Origin: Cohnella sp. AR92
GTDB taxonomy: Bacteria; Bacillota; Bacilli; Paenibacillales; Paenibacillaceae
Direction of reading: 5' to 3'
Assembly (NCBI RefSeq): GCF_003990975.1
Contig: NZ_RZJR01000012.1
Span: 1 to 64,000 of the forward strand
Length of the DNA stretch: 64,000 bases
Numbering within the stretch: position 1 is the stretch's first letter; each line of letters opens with the position of its first letter. This document shows, one piece after another, positions 43,652-52,904 of this stretch. Both the position numbers and the translations under genes were made by a program. The notes under the pieces were generated by a model that was given only the letters and a program-made list of their open reading frames with translations, searched no databases and was not told the DNA's origin.

Positions 43652-43706
43652 GAACGGCCTCCCCTCTATTCGCAGCTTTTCTACAATTCCTTAAACCGCG
43701 AATTCG

Positions 43707-43731
43707 ATACCTAACCATTCATGTTAGGTAT
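43707..43731. promoter_or_regulatory. Inverted-repeat operator between pucR-like and deaminase genes
   Basis: A perfect 9-bp inverted repeat, ATACCTAAC and GTTAGGTAT, has a 7-base spacer. It lies 56 bases ahead of the pucR-like start. Confidence 0.65.
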
Positions 43732-43753
43732 ACGTTCGATAATGGCGCAAGCG

Positions 43754-43770
43754 TTGGTTGTCATAACCGA
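43754..43770. promoter_or_regulatory. Second inverted repeat, PucR-box-like
   Basis: TTGGTT-N5-AACCGA is a near-perfect inverted repeat. TTGGTT recalls the TTGGTTAA core of Bacillus PucR boxes. It lies on the deaminase side of the divergent region. Confidence 0.5.
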
Positions 43771-43882
43771 AAACAAAAAACATTTTAGTTTAATATAGCC
43801 AATGACGCTCTGGGAATCAATCCGTTATGATGAAAAAAATCAAATTTACGTCAACTATTCTTACATGATGGAGTGGGGTCGC

Positions 43883-45268
43883 ATGAGCCGAATTTTACTA
43901 ATTAACGGCACCGTACTCACGATGAATCAAGACCGAGAGGTGCTGCGGCCCGGTTATATCGTCATCGATGATGAGCGGATTACGGAGGTTGGGCCTTGGC
44001 AGGCAGCGGGGCGGGAGGAAGCGCTGCTGGCGAGCGCAAGCCGAGTGATCGACGCGAAGGGCAAAGCGGTCATCCCGGGACTTATTAACGGACATACCCA
44101 TCTGTTCCAGACGTTCCTTAGAGGCGTGTCCGACGATTATCCGTTGTCGGATTGGCTGCGCGAGGTGATCTGGCCGGGCTCGATCGCGATGGAAGAGGAA
44201 GATTTCTACTTGGCTGCGCTGATCGGCTGCATCGAGAATCTAAAGTCCGGCGCCACCTACGTTATGGATCATCATTACATCCATACCAACGCGGGCAATA
44301 CGGAAGGCGTGCTTCGGGCGATGATGGAGTCGGGAATCCGCGGTCATCTGGCGCGAGGCGGAGTCGACCTCAGCTACGAGCCTAAACTAAGAGAGACCGA
44401 GGATGAGATCTTCGATCGGACGGATGATCTGTTGGACCGATGGAGCGGCGAGGCAGGCGGTAGAATCGATATCGCGATGGGCCCTCTGAACCTGTACGGA
44501 TGCTCGCGAGGCTTCCTTGAGAAGGCCGCCAAGTTCAGCCGCGATCGGAAGCTGATCACGCACATTCATGTGGCGGAGACGCGCGACCAGATCGACAATA
44601 CGCTGAACCGCTTCGGCCTTCGGAATCTGGAACTGGTAGAGGCGGTCGGCATGCTCGGGCCGAGCACGCAGGTGGTCCACGGCATCTGGCTGGATGACGG
44701 GGAGCTGGAGCTGCTCGCGAAGCATCGAGCCTCGCTGATCCATTGTCCGGTGTCGAACATGTATCTCGCCTCCGGCGTGGCGAGAGTGCCGGAGATGAGG
44801 AGCCGGGGCATTAACGTGGCGCTGGGGACGGACGGACCCGGCAGCAATAACTGCCAGGATAACTTGGAGGTTCTGAAGTTCACCGCCTGCCTGCACAAGG
44901 TGCAGCAGCTGGATTCGTCGCTGCTTCCTCCGATGGAGGTGCTGGAGATGGGAACGCTGGGCGGCGCGAAAGCAATGGGCCGCGAAGCCGAGCTGGGCTC
45001 GATCGAAACGGGCAAGTTGGCGGATCTTGTCATCGTGGATATGGAGAAGGCGCATATCTCGCCCGTGCATCGCTACTCGTCGGCGCTCGTGTACAACGCC
45101 AACGGGAATGACGTTCACACCGTGCTCGTGCACGGAACGGTCGTCGTGGAGAACGGCCGCTGCACGCTCGTGGACGAGGACGAAGTGATCAGGCGGGCGC
45201 AGGCAAGAGTAGATCGGCTGCGGGGGAGACTGGCGAGCCAATATCCGGTCTATGCCATCAGGGATTAG
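43883..45268 (+). CDS. Amidohydrolase: guanine/8-oxoguanine-type deaminase
   Basis: The 461-residue metal-dependent amidohydrolase has GLINGHTHLFQT near 68 (metal-binding HxH), MDHHYIHTN near 112, HIHVAETRDQ near 215 (metal His and catalytic Glu), and ALGTDGPGSNN near 312 (catalytic Asp). Closest described families are 8-oxoguanine deaminase, SsnA and atrazine-chlorohydrolase-like deaminases, which act on aminated purine or triazine rings. The ATG at 43883 follows GGAGTGGGG; upstream in-frame starts lack a site. It heads the importer operon. Confidence 0.88.
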   Translation: MSRILLINGTVLTMNQDREVLRPGYIVIDDERITEVGPWQAAGREEALLASASRVIDAKGKAVIPGLINGHTHLFQTFLRGVSDDYPLSDWLREVIWPGSIAMEEEDFYLAALIGCIENLKSGATYVMDHHYIHTNAGNTEGVLRAMMESGIRGHLARGGVDLSYEPKLRETEDEIFDRTDDLLDRWSGEAGGRIDIAMGPLNLYGCSRGFLEKAAKFSRDRKLITHIHVAETRDQIDNTLNRFGLRNLELVEAVGMLGPSTQVVHGIWLDDGELELLAKHRASLIHCPVSNMYLASGVARVPEMRSRGINVALGTDGPGSNNCQDNLEVLKFTACLHKVQQLDSSLLPPMEVLEMGTLGGAKAMGREAELGSIETGKLADLVIVDMEKAHISPVHRYSSALVYNANGNDVHTVLVHGTVVVENGRCTLVDEDEVIRRAQARVDRLRGRLASQYPVYAIRD

Positions 45269-45284
45269 ATAAGGGGGAGATGGG

Positions 45285-46409
45285 ATGCAAGGCAAACCTG
45301 GAAAAGTCGCCCTTATGGTTGCGTGGTCGGTCGAGGCCGGATTCTACGTCGCCGCGATCGCGATATCGCTGCTGGCAGGCGCTTTAGTGATGGCGGCGGC
45401 GGGCGTCACGCCATGGGAAGCCTACGAGCTTATGTGGCAGGGCGCCGCCGGCGGCGCGAACAGCTTGAAGGAGACGCTGGTGAAGGCGACGCCGCTGCTC
45501 TTCGCCGGGCTGAGCTACAGCTTCGCTTACCGCTGCGGACTGTTCAACATCGGCGCCGAAGGCCAGATTTACGTTGGAGCCTTGACCGGAACGATGGCTG
45601 CGCTGCTGCTGCCGCCGATGCCGTTCTGGGTACACCTGCCGCTTGCCCTCTTGTGCAGCTTCTTGGGAGGCGCATTGTGGGCCGGCATCGCCGGGGCGCT
45701 GAAGATCGGGCGCGGAGCAAGCGAGATCATCAATACGATCATGCTCAACTATATCGCGATTTTCTTGATCAGCTACATGGTGACCGGCCCGCTGATGGAT
45801 GCGGCTGGCAGCCTACCGCAGACGGCCAAGCTTCCGGCCAGCGCCATCCTACCTCAGTTAGGGGGCTCTAGATTGCATGTCGGCTTCTTCGTGGCGATTG
45901 GGACGGCGATCGTTCTATATTGGCTTCTTGAGCGGACGACCTGGGGATTCCAGCTTCGATCCGCAGGGTTAAACCGGAGAGCGGCCGAGGGCATGGGAAT
46001 GCCGGTTAAGCGCAACCTGCTGCTGGCGATGATGGTGAGCGGAGCGCTTGCCGGACTTGGCGGCTACGTGGAGATTGCCGGCGTTCAGCATCGCCTGATG
46101 CAGAATTTCTCGCCCGGCTTCGGCTATGACGGCATTGCCGTTGCGCTTCTGGGCAACACGCATCCGCTTGGCAACATCGTCTCCGCGCTGCTCTTCGGAG
46201 GAATGCGCGCCGGAGCCAATTCGATGCAGCGGGTAACCGGGGCGTCGACCTCCCTTGTCTACGTCATCCAGGCCATCATGATTATCGTAATGCTCGTCAA
46301 TAAGTACTGGCTGGGCGGCTTCAAGAAAAGAATTCGCGAGGCACTGATCAGAAGAGTGGAGCGTTCGGACAGCTCGTCCGGCTCCACCCAACTAAACTGG
46401 AACGAATAG
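45285..46409 (+). CDS. Purine/nucleoside-type ABC transporter permease (YufP/NupP-like)
   Basis: The 374-residue BPD_transp_2 permease has about ten hydrophobic segments and landmarks FNIGAEGQIYVGAL near 85 and GFQLRSAGLNRRAAEGMGM near 220. These match the larger permease of BMP-type nucleoside importers. It lies 16 bases after the deaminase gene and 15 before its partner permease. Confidence 0.9.
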   Translation: MQGKPGKVALMVAWSVEAGFYVAAIAISLLAGALVMAAAGVTPWEAYELMWQGAAGGANSLKETLVKATPLLFAGLSYSFAYRCGLFNIGAEGQIYVGALTGTMAALLLPPMPFWVHLPLALLCSFLGGALWAGIAGALKIGRGASEIINTIMLNYIAIFLISYMVTGPLMDAAGSLPQTAKLPASAILPQLGGSRLHVGFFVAIGTAIVLYWLLERTTWGFQLRSAGLNRRAAEGMGMPVKRNLLLAMMVSGALAGLGGYVEIAGVQHRLMQNFSPGFGYDGIAVALLGNTHPLGNIVSALLFGGMRAGANSMQRVTGASTSLVYVIQAIMIIVMLVNKYWLGGFKKRIREALIRRVERSDSSSGSTQLNWNE

Positions 46410-46424
46410 AAAGGAGGAGCGGCG

Positions 46425-47357
46425 ATGGATGTAGCGACGTGGTCCAGCTATCTGGCATCCGCGCTTCGACTGGCGGCGCCTCTGCTGTTGGCGGGCCTTG
46501 GCGTGCTCTTCATGTCGAGAAGCGGCATTCTGAACATCGGCATGGAGGGAATGATGCTCATCGGAGCGTTGGCGGGCGTAGTCGGAGCCTCTTACAGCGG
46601 CAATGCATGGGGAGGGCTTGCGACGGCATGTCTGGCAGGGGCCTGCCTAGGCGCTCTGTTCGGCTTCCTCGTCATTACGACAGGGGCGGATCAAGTCATT
46701 ATCGGAACGGCCGTGAACTTGCTCGGCCTTGGACTTACGACGGTATTCGGCCGCAGCTTGCTTGGCATGGGCACGGAGACGGTTAAAGTAGACTCGTTTC
46801 CGATAATCCGGATTCCGCTGCTCGCGGATATCCCCCTCATAGGACCTGCGCTCTTCGAGCAGAACGCGCTGACCTATATGGCGCTGCTGCTCGTTCCGGC
46901 CGCCGGCATGCTGCTGTACAAGGCCAATTGGGGGCTTGCCGTACGGGCGGTAGGAGAGAACCCGCTTGCGACGGATACGCTCGGCGTGAAGGTGCACCGC
47001 GTCCGGTACGCATGCTGCCTCCTCGGCGGGGTTCTCGCCGGGGCGGCGGGAAGCGCGCTGTCCCTGGGAATCTTGAACCAATTCACGGAGAACATGGTGG
47101 CCGGACGAGGCTTTATCGCCCTCTCGGCGGTTATCTTCGGACGCTGGACGCCATCCGGAACGATGTTTGCCTCGCTGTTATTCGGCGGCGCGGAAGCGAT
47201 GCAGCTGAGATTCCATTGGGTCCACGTTCCCTATCAATTCATGCTGATGCTCCCGTACGTGCTGACGATGGCTGCGCTAGCCTGGTTCTCCGGGCGAACG
47301 AAGCAGCCTGCGGCGACCGGTATCCCTTATAAGAGCGCGGCGAATCGGAATGGGTAG
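46425..47357 (+). CDS. Purine/nucleoside-type ABC transporter permease (YufQ/NupQ-like)
   Basis: The 310-residue second BPD_transp_2 permease contains ILNIGMEGMMLIGAL near 35 and VRAVGENPLATDTLGV near 175. It forms a heterodimeric channel with the preceding permease. The start follows AAAGGAGGAG. Confidence 0.9.
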   Translation: MDVATWSSYLASALRLAAPLLLAGLGVLFMSRSGILNIGMEGMMLIGALAGVVGASYSGNAWGGLATACLAGACLGALFGFLVITTGADQVIIGTAVNLLGLGLTTVFGRSLLGMGTETVKVDSFPIIRIPLLADIPLIGPALFEQNALTYMALLLVPAAGMLLYKANWGLAVRAVGENPLATDTLGVKVHRVRYACCLLGGVLAGAAGSALSLGILNQFTENMVAGRGFIALSAVIFGRWTPSGTMFASLLFGGAEAMQLRFHWVHVPYQFMLMLPYVLTMAALAWFSGRTKQPAATGIPYKSAANRNG

Positions 47358-47378
47358 CGATGAAAGGAGAGGCGGACG

Positions 47379-48923
47379 ATGACGCATACGAAGATTCGCG
47401 AGGATACGACTAGCGCTAACGCGCCGATTCTGGAGACGAGAAATCTGGTGAAGCGCTTCGGCTCCTTCATGGCGAACGATCATCTGAACCTGACGATCCG
47501 TACGGGCGAGATCCACGCCATTCTGGGAGAGAACGGAGCCGGCAAGAGCACTCTCATGAACATGCTGGCAGGCTTGCTGGAGCCGGATGAAGGGGAGATC
47601 TCGTATCGAGGCAAGCCGGTCCGTTTCCGCTCGCCGCGGCATGCGATGGAAGCGGGCATCGGAATGGTCCATCAGCACTTCATGCTTATTCCGGCGCTGA
47701 CCGTAGCGGAGAACGTGATGATCGGGCTAAAGAATGGACGAGGTCCATGGTTCCGCCACGCTAAAGCCTGTGCCGATATCCGGCGGCTATCCGAGAGCTT
47801 CGGATTGGACGTGGATCCGTCCGCCAAGGTCGGCGAGCTGTCCGTCGGGCAGCAGCAGCGCGTCGAGATCGTGAAGACGCTATACCGAGGAGCTGATTTT
47901 ATCATTCTGGATGAGCCGACCGCCGTGCTTACCCCGCCGGAGACCGAGGAGCTGTTCCGCGTGCTGCGGGCTCTGCGCGAGCAGGGGAAGACGATCGTGT
48001 TCATCAGCCACAAGCTGAACGAGGTGGAGTCGCTCTGCGACCGCGTATCCGTTCTGCGGTCGGGGAAGCTTGTCGCCAGCGCTCCGATGAAGAGCACCGA
48101 TGCCGCAGAGCTGGCGCGCCTAATGGTCGGAAGGGATATTGTTCCTCCCGCGCCGCGGCCGGTTCCTGCGAAGAGCGAGCCCGTACTGGAGGTTAGAGAG
48201 CTCTCGCTCCGGCGGAATAACGCCGCTCTGCTGCAGCGCGTATGCCTTGCCGTCGGCGAAGGGGAGATCGTCGGGATCGCGGGAGTGGACGGCAATGGGC
48301 AGCGCGAGCTGTGCGAAGCCATCATGGGGCTGAGCGCCGACAGCGCGATGGAAGGAGAGATCCGGATCCGCGGCTCCGTGGTGCCTCGTCCGAAGCCTAA
48401 GACCATGACGGAGCTTGGCGTCGGCTATATTCCGGAAGACCGCCAGCAGGATGGGCTCGTTCTTCCGATGAGCATCGGCGAGAACCTCATCCTGAAGCAA
48501 TTCCGCAGCAAGCGGTTCAATCGGCTGTTTACGCTCAAGCGAAGCCGGATCCGCGAGGCGGCCGAAGCGGCCGTTCGGGAGTTCAAGATCAAGACGCCGA
48601 CTGCCGATCATCCGGCAGGCAAGCTGTCCGGGGGCAATCAACAGAAGGTCATCCTGGCCCGGGAGCTGATGCAGAGGCCGAAGGTGCTGATCGCGATGCA
48701 ACCGACGAGGGGCATGGATGTCGGCGCCGCGGAGTATGTCCATCGCAGGCTCTTGGAGGAGAGGGAGCGGGGCTGCGGCATTCTTCTCGTCTCCACGGAG
48801 CTGGAGGAAGTGTTCGCCTTATCCGACCGCATCGCGGTTATCTATAAGGGCCGAATCGCGGAGACCGTCGATCGAGCGGAGGCGAATGTGGACACCATCG
48901 GGCTGCGGATGGCAGGACTGTAG
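47379..48923 (+). CDS. Purine/nucleoside-type ABC transporter ATPase, double domain (YufO/NupO-like)
   Basis: The 514-residue protein has two ABC domains. The first has Walker A GENGAGKST near 50, signature LSVGQQQR and Walker B LDEPTAVL. The second has a degenerate Walker A (GVDGNGQRE), signature LSGGNQQK, and MQPTRGMDVGA in place of Walker B. Such asymmetry is normal in this subfamily, so the first site is likely the active one. Confidence 0.92.
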   Translation: MTHTKIREDTTSANAPILETRNLVKRFGSFMANDHLNLTIRTGEIHAILGENGAGKSTLMNMLAGLLEPDEGEISYRGKPVRFRSPRHAMEAGIGMVHQHFMLIPALTVAENVMIGLKNGRGPWFRHAKACADIRRLSESFGLDVDPSAKVGELSVGQQQRVEIVKTLYRGADFIILDEPTAVLTPPETEELFRVLRALREQGKTIVFISHKLNEVESLCDRVSVLRSGKLVASAPMKSTDAAELARLMVGRDIVPPAPRPVPAKSEPVLEVRELSLRRNNAALLQRVCLAVGEGEIVGIAGVDGNGQRELCEAIMGLSADSAMEGEIRIRGSVVPRPKPKTMTELGVGYIPEDRQQDGLVLPMSIGENLILKQFRSKRFNRLFTLKRSRIREAAEAAVREFKIKTPTADHPAGKLSGGNQQKVILARELMQRPKVLIAMQPTRGMDVGAAEYVHRRLLEERERGCGILLVSTELEEVFALSDRIAVIYKGRIAETVDRAEANVDTIGLRMAGL

Positions 48924-48977
48924 AGCGGGCAATAACGTCACGCCTAATACAAATTCGGATCATGGAGGTATGGGGAG

Positions 48978-50009
48978 ATGGAGAAAAAGGTTAAACGGTT
49001 GTCTTGGCTGTTGATGGTGGTCGTGTTGATGGCGGCGGTAACGGCATGCGGCGGGGGTTCCTCGAACACGGCTTCCGGCGATGCGGAGGTCTCGGGTTCG
49101 GCGGGTGGAAGCAAGAGCTTCAAGGTCGCCCTGCTTACGCCGGGGCCGGTGAACGACAACGGCTGGAATGCGAATGCCTATAACGGCTTGCTGAAAATCA
49201 AAGACGAGCTTAAGGCGACGGTTCAATACTCCGAGAAGGTGGCGGCGTCCGATATGAACGAGTTCATCCGCGGCTACGCGGACGACGGCTTCAATGTCAT
49301 CATCGGCCACGGCTTCGAGTTCGGCGATGTCATGCTCGAAGTGGCGAAGGAGTACCCGGATACGTGGTTCCTGGTCACCAGCTCCACCGTCAGCCAAAGT
49401 CCGAATGTCGCTTCGATCAGCATTAACAACAAAGAACAGGGGTATCTCATGGGAACCGTCGCGGCCCTCATGTCCTCTTCGGGAACGGTTGCCTCCATCG
49501 GAGGCTCGGACATTCCGCCGATTACCAATTCGGTCAAAGGATTTAAGCAAGGCGCGGAAGCGGCGGTTCCGGGAATCAAAGTGCTGTCGTCTATGCTGGG
49601 GACGAACGACGACATTACGAAAGCGAAGGAGACGGCCATCTCCTTCATCGAGCAAGGGGCGGACGTGGTCATGACGAACGCGAACGCCGCAGGCTCCGGC
49701 GGCATCGAAGCAGCCAAGCAGAGCGGAGTGCTCGCCATCGGCTCGAACCAGGATCAGAATCCGAGCGCGCCCGATACCGTCGTGACGAGCGTGATTCAGG
49801 ATTATCCGCAGGCCATTGCGGTGACGGTGAAGCGGATCATGGACGGGGAGCTGAAGCCGGAGGCGCAGCTGCTTGGAGTGAAGGACGGGGCGGTGTACTT
49901 AAGTCCTTACCATAGCTTCGACAGCAAGATTCCGCAAGAGAAGAAAGAGAAGATCGAAGCGGCCGTCCAAGCGCTCAAGGACGGAACGATTGTCGTCAAC
50001 AACGAATAG
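48978..50009 (+). CDS. BMP-family substrate-binding lipoprotein (YufN/NupN-like)
   Basis: The 343-residue protein has a lipoprotein signal with lipobox VTAC near residue 24. The basic-membrane-protein fold follows: LTPGPVNDNGWNANAYNGL near 55, GHGFEFGDVMLEVA near 110, and GSNQDQN near 255. BMP proteins bind nucleosides or purines. With the adjacent deaminase this supports a purine-like substrate. It is the last importer gene, ahead of the Rieske oxygenase gene. Confidence 0.92.
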   Translation: MEKKVKRLSWLLMVVVLMAAVTACGGGSSNTASGDAEVSGSAGGSKSFKVALLTPGPVNDNGWNANAYNGLLKIKDELKATVQYSEKVAASDMNEFIRGYADDGFNVIIGHGFEFGDVMLEVAKEYPDTWFLVTSSTVSQSPNVASISINNKEQGYLMGTVAALMSSSGTVASIGGSDIPPITNSVKGFKQGAEAAVPGIKVLSSMLGTNDDITKAKETAISFIEQGADVVMTNANAAGSGGIEAAKQSGVLAIGSNQDQNPSAPDTVVTSVIQDYPQAIAVTVKRIMDGELKPEAQLLGVKDGAVYLSPYHSFDSKIPQEKKEKIEAAVQALKDGTIVVNNE

Positions 50010-50028
50010 AGAAGAGAGGATGATCGGA

Positions 50029-51045
50029 ATGAATGGCACGATTGGAATGAATGAGCAGGCGATTCTTAGAGATAACGTGCTGGAGCATGAATGGCATCCC
50101 GTCTGCAAGTCCGCCGACGTAACGAGCAAGCCGGTGTCGGCAACCGTACTCGGCGAGCGGGTCGCTATCTACCGCAACAGCCGCGGCGTGCATGCGCTGC
50201 GCGACCTGTGCGTCCATCGGGGAGCCATGCTGTCCAAAGGCTGGATAGACAACGAGAAGCTCGTCTGCCCCTATCATGGCTGGCAGTACGACGATTCCGG
50301 CCGCTGCGTCTGCATTCCGGCGCAAGGCAAGGATGACCAGATCCCTCCAAGGGCGAAGGCGGTAAAGTATCATTGCCGAGAGAAGTACGGCATCGTCTGG
50401 GTATGCATCGGAGAACCGAAGGCCGAGCTGCCGGACTTCGAGGAGTTCGACAATCCGGACTACCGTCCTCTCGTGTGCGGCCCCTACCATGTAGAGGCGG
50501 CCGGGACTCGCGTGATCGAGAACTTCACGGATTTCGCCCATCTCATGTATGTCCACGGAGGGCTCCTTGGCCATCCGGACTATTCCGAGCTGCCGGACTT
50601 TCAGGTGTTCAAGGAAGAGAACCGCGTCTACACCGGGGACGTGCCCATCTTCCAGCCGGTCGCCCATTCCGGCTCCGAGCATAAGGAAGGCACTACTTAC
50701 GTGTACGTGAAGGAAGTGTTCCGGCCGCTGGCGGCCCGCTTGTCGAAGCGGGATGCGGCGACCGGACAAACGCTGTGGATCATGCTGACCGTGCTGCCGG
50801 TATCGGAGAAGGAATGTATCGTCTACATGCCGGTGTCGCGGAATTACGCATTCGACGTGCCGGATTCGCAATTCATGCAGTTCCAGGACACCGTATTCGA
50901 GCAGGATAAGTGGATTATCGAGACGCAGAAGCCGGAGCTGCTGCCGCTCGACCTGCAGGCAGAGCTGAACCATCGGGCGGATCGATTGTCGGTCGCCTAT
51001 CGGCGCTGGATTACGCAGATGGGGATGCGCGTCGGCATGATCTAA
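50029..51045 (+). CDS. Rieske non-heme iron oxygenase, large-subunit type
   Basis: The 338-residue oxygenase has a Rieske [2Fe-2S] site at C61, H63, C80 and H83 (CVHRG ... CPYHGW). The catalytic domain has the mononuclear iron motif NFTDFAHLMYVH, with D168, H171 and H176. Length and single-subunit form resemble N- and O-demethylases (NdmA, VanA) rather than ring dioxygenases. No reductase gene is adjacent; two ferredoxins lie 7-9 kb downstream. The ATG at 50029 is spaced nine bases from AGAGG. It ends the purine-type operon. Confidence 0.88.
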   Translation: MNGTIGMNEQAILRDNVLEHEWHPVCKSADVTSKPVSATVLGERVAIYRNSRGVHALRDLCVHRGAMLSKGWIDNEKLVCPYHGWQYDDSGRCVCIPAQGKDDQIPPRAKAVKYHCREKYGIVWVCIGEPKAELPDFEEFDNPDYRPLVCGPYHVEAAGTRVIENFTDFAHLMYVHGGLLGHPDYSELPDFQVFKEENRVYTGDVPIFQPVAHSGSEHKEGTTYVYVKEVFRPLAARLSKRDAATGQTLWIMLTVLPVSEKECIVYMPVSRNYAFDVPDSQFMQFQDTVFEQDKWIIETQKPELLPLDLQAELNHRADRLSVAYRRWITQMGMRVGMI

Positions 51046-51091
51046 ATCGAACAATTCCAGCTTTAAAAGCAAAACAAGCATGATCATCACG

Positions 51092-51126
51092 AAAGCCCGG
51101 GCGACGGAATGTCGCCCGGGCTTTGG
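51092..51126. terminator. Bidirectional terminator between oxygenase and glycosidase genes
   Basis: The perfect 14-bp stem AAAGCCCGGGCGAC / GTCGCCCGGGCTTT, with loop GGAAT, lies between convergent genes. Confidence 0.88.
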
Positions 51127-51128
51127 CT

Positions 51129-52580
51129 TCAGCTCGTCGTGCTGAACGAGAACTGCTGGTTCGTCGCGCCGCTGTCGGCGTTCTGGATGGCGTCCGCGCC
51201 GTTCACGGTCGAGGCTCCCGTGATGTCCAGAACCTTGCGGCTCTTGACGTTCATGATCTTGTAATAGCCGGAGCCTACGGAGATAAGACGGAACTGCTGG
51301 TTCAAGCCGCCGTTGTCCGCGTACTGAATGTCGTTCGCTCCGTCCGCCGTCGAACCTCCGCTGATGTCCATGATCTTGCCGCTGTTGCGATTCTTGATCT
51401 TGTAATAGCCGCCGCCCATGTCGACGAACTGCCAATGCTGGCTGGTCCAGCCGCCGTCCGTCCACTGCTCGATCTGCGCGCCGTCCGTCGTCGCCCCGCT
51501 CGTCACGCCGAGCAGCAGGCCGCTGTTGCGGTTTATGATTTTGTAATAGGAGGACGTGTTCACCGGCGGGCTTGCCGTTCCGGAGATCGTCCCCGCAGCG
51601 GTATCGACCGTCAGCGAATCGGCCCAGCTCATCGAGAGAGACGTGCTGGACGGGAACGTCAGAGGGAGCCAAACGTACTCCGAATCGTTGACCTTGCCGC
51701 CCCAGGCGCCCGCCCATCGATCTCCCATATACAGATAGGAAGTCGCGGAGGAGCCGTCGACCGGAAGAATATAGGCGGCCTGCGAATTATAGGCGTTGCC
51801 GTTGCCGAAGTTCGTCAGGCTGCTCCACGTTCCGCCGATGCTGGTCGCGGTCGCGTACTTCTGCTGGTTCGGGGACCAGCCCGTAGCGCCGGACGTGACC
51901 AGGAAGTAGGTGCTGCCGCGTTTGAACATGGCTGGGGCTTCCCTGTAGGAGCCGGTCCACAGCGTCTGGACAAGCGAATCGACTCCCTTGAAGTCGGAGG
52001 TCAGCTTGTAGATGTTCAGGTCCGCGTTGACGTTGGTCGCCGAGATCAGGTAAGCGGTGCCTCCGTCGTTGTACACCGTCATATCCCGGGAATCGTAGCC
52101 GAGCGGCCGGAAGCTGCCTTGGTACGTATAGGTGCCGTCCACGGTGCTGGAATAGGCGACGGCGGTGCGCGCCTGCCCGTAGTCGACTCCGTTCTCCCAA
52201 TGCATCCACATGACGTATTGGCCCGTCGAACTGTTGTAGATGACCTTGGGCCGTTCGATATTGGAGACGTTCAATTCCGCCGCGGAGCTGCTCGTGAGCA
52301 CGTCGCCGCGGTAGGTCCAGTTCTTCAGGTCCGTGGACCGGTAGCAGGAGACCGCTTTGAAGGTGCCGTCGTTATTGCGATTTTCTCCGAACCAGTAGTA
52401 GTAGCTTCCGACTTTGATCACGCCGCCGCCATGCGCCTGGATGACGTTGCCGGAAGTGTCGGTAAATTGAAAGCCGTTATTCGTAATCGTGACCGAAGCG
52501 GCCGTTGCGAAGCCCCCGAAACCTACGAAAGTCGCGAAAACGAGAATCAGGGAGATCAGCAGCTTAGACAAGCGATCCAT
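51129..52580 (-). CDS. Secreted GH43-family glycosidase with C-terminal ricin-type lectin domain
   Basis: The 483-residue protein has a Sec signal (about 1-28), a five-bladed GH43 domain (about 30-330) and a ricin B beta-trefoil from about 343 with three YYKI-x-N repeats. QAHGGGVIKVGSYYYWFGE and IERPKVIYN hold conserved active-site strands. The GH43 part resembles the exo-beta-1,3-galactanase group, also often linked to CBM13, so arabinogalactan is a likely target. A cre box upstream implies carbon catabolite repression. The start follows GAGGAGGAA. Confidence 0.85.
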   Translation of the reverse strand: MDRLSKLLISLILVFATFVGFGGFATAASVTITNNGFQFTDTSGNVIQAHGGGVIKVGSYYYWFGENRNNDGTFKAVSCYRSTDLKNWTYRGDVLTSSSAAELNVSNIERPKVIYNSSTGQYVMWMHWENGVDYGQARTAVAYSSTVDGTYTYQGSFRPLGYDSRDMTVYNDGGTAYLISATNVNADLNIYKLTSDFKGVDSLVQTLWTGSYREAPAMFKRGSTYFLVTSGATGWSPNQQKYATATSIGGTWSSLTNFGNGNAYNSQAAYILPVDGSSATSYLYMGDRWAGAWGGKVNDSEYVWLPLTFPSSTSLSMSWADSLTVDTAAGTISGTASPPVNTSSYYKIINRNSGLLLGVTSGATTDGAQIEQWTDGGWTSQHWQFVDMGGGYYKIKNRNSGKIMDISGGSTADGANDIQYADNGGLNQQFRLISVGSGYYKIMNVKSRKVLDITGASTVNGADAIQNADSGATNQQFSFSTTS

Positions 52581-52622
52581 TCCAATTCCTCCTCTCGTAT
52601 GGGGAAGCTGACCAATCCGACT

Positions 52623-52636
52623 TGTTACCGCTTACA
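52623..52636 (-). promoter_or_regulatory. CcpA cre box upstream of the GH43 gene
   Basis: On the minus strand TGTAAGCGGTAACA matches the cre consensus TGWAANCGNTNWCA at every position. It ends about 43 bases ahead of the start codon, suited to repression in rich carbon. Apart from this box and the GGTATACC site at 52848, 52581-52904 shows no gene. Confidence 0.8.
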
Positions 52637-52847
52637 TTTTGATGTTCTGCGATTTCCCTCCCTTCCGTGACGGATGGATGGCAGGATGCTCGGGGCGGCA
52701 TCTCCTGTTGCGGGAACTCGTTCCCCTTGGTTCCAATATAGCCAATCGGACGCTGAGAAAATAGTGAACAATAACGCGATTCGGCATCCGGAGTTCGCTC
52801 GGGTTATGAACAATTGCGTTCTCTATGAACATATTTATCCATAAAAT

Positions 52848-52855
52848 GGTATACC
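52848..52855. promoter_or_regulatory. GGTATACC operator 1, ahead of the creatininase gene
   Basis: The 8-base palindrome GGTATACC sits where the -35 region of a TAAAAT box (52873-52878) would be, which suits repression by the nearby GntR protein. Confidence 0.6.
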
Positions 52856-52904
52856 GAAGGCCGACGGCGCGATAAAATGAGAGGAAAAAAGGAGGGGATG
52901 CCGT

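Noticed and set aside
47379..48923. Inactivation of the nucleoside-importer ATPase because its second Walker sites are degenerate
   Set aside because: Asymmetric second sites are normal for this double-domain subfamily.
51123..52670. 515-residue + strand open frame antisense to the GH43 gene
   Set aside because: The minus strand encodes a signal peptide, GH43 blades and ricin repeats; the + frame has no domain or ribosome site.
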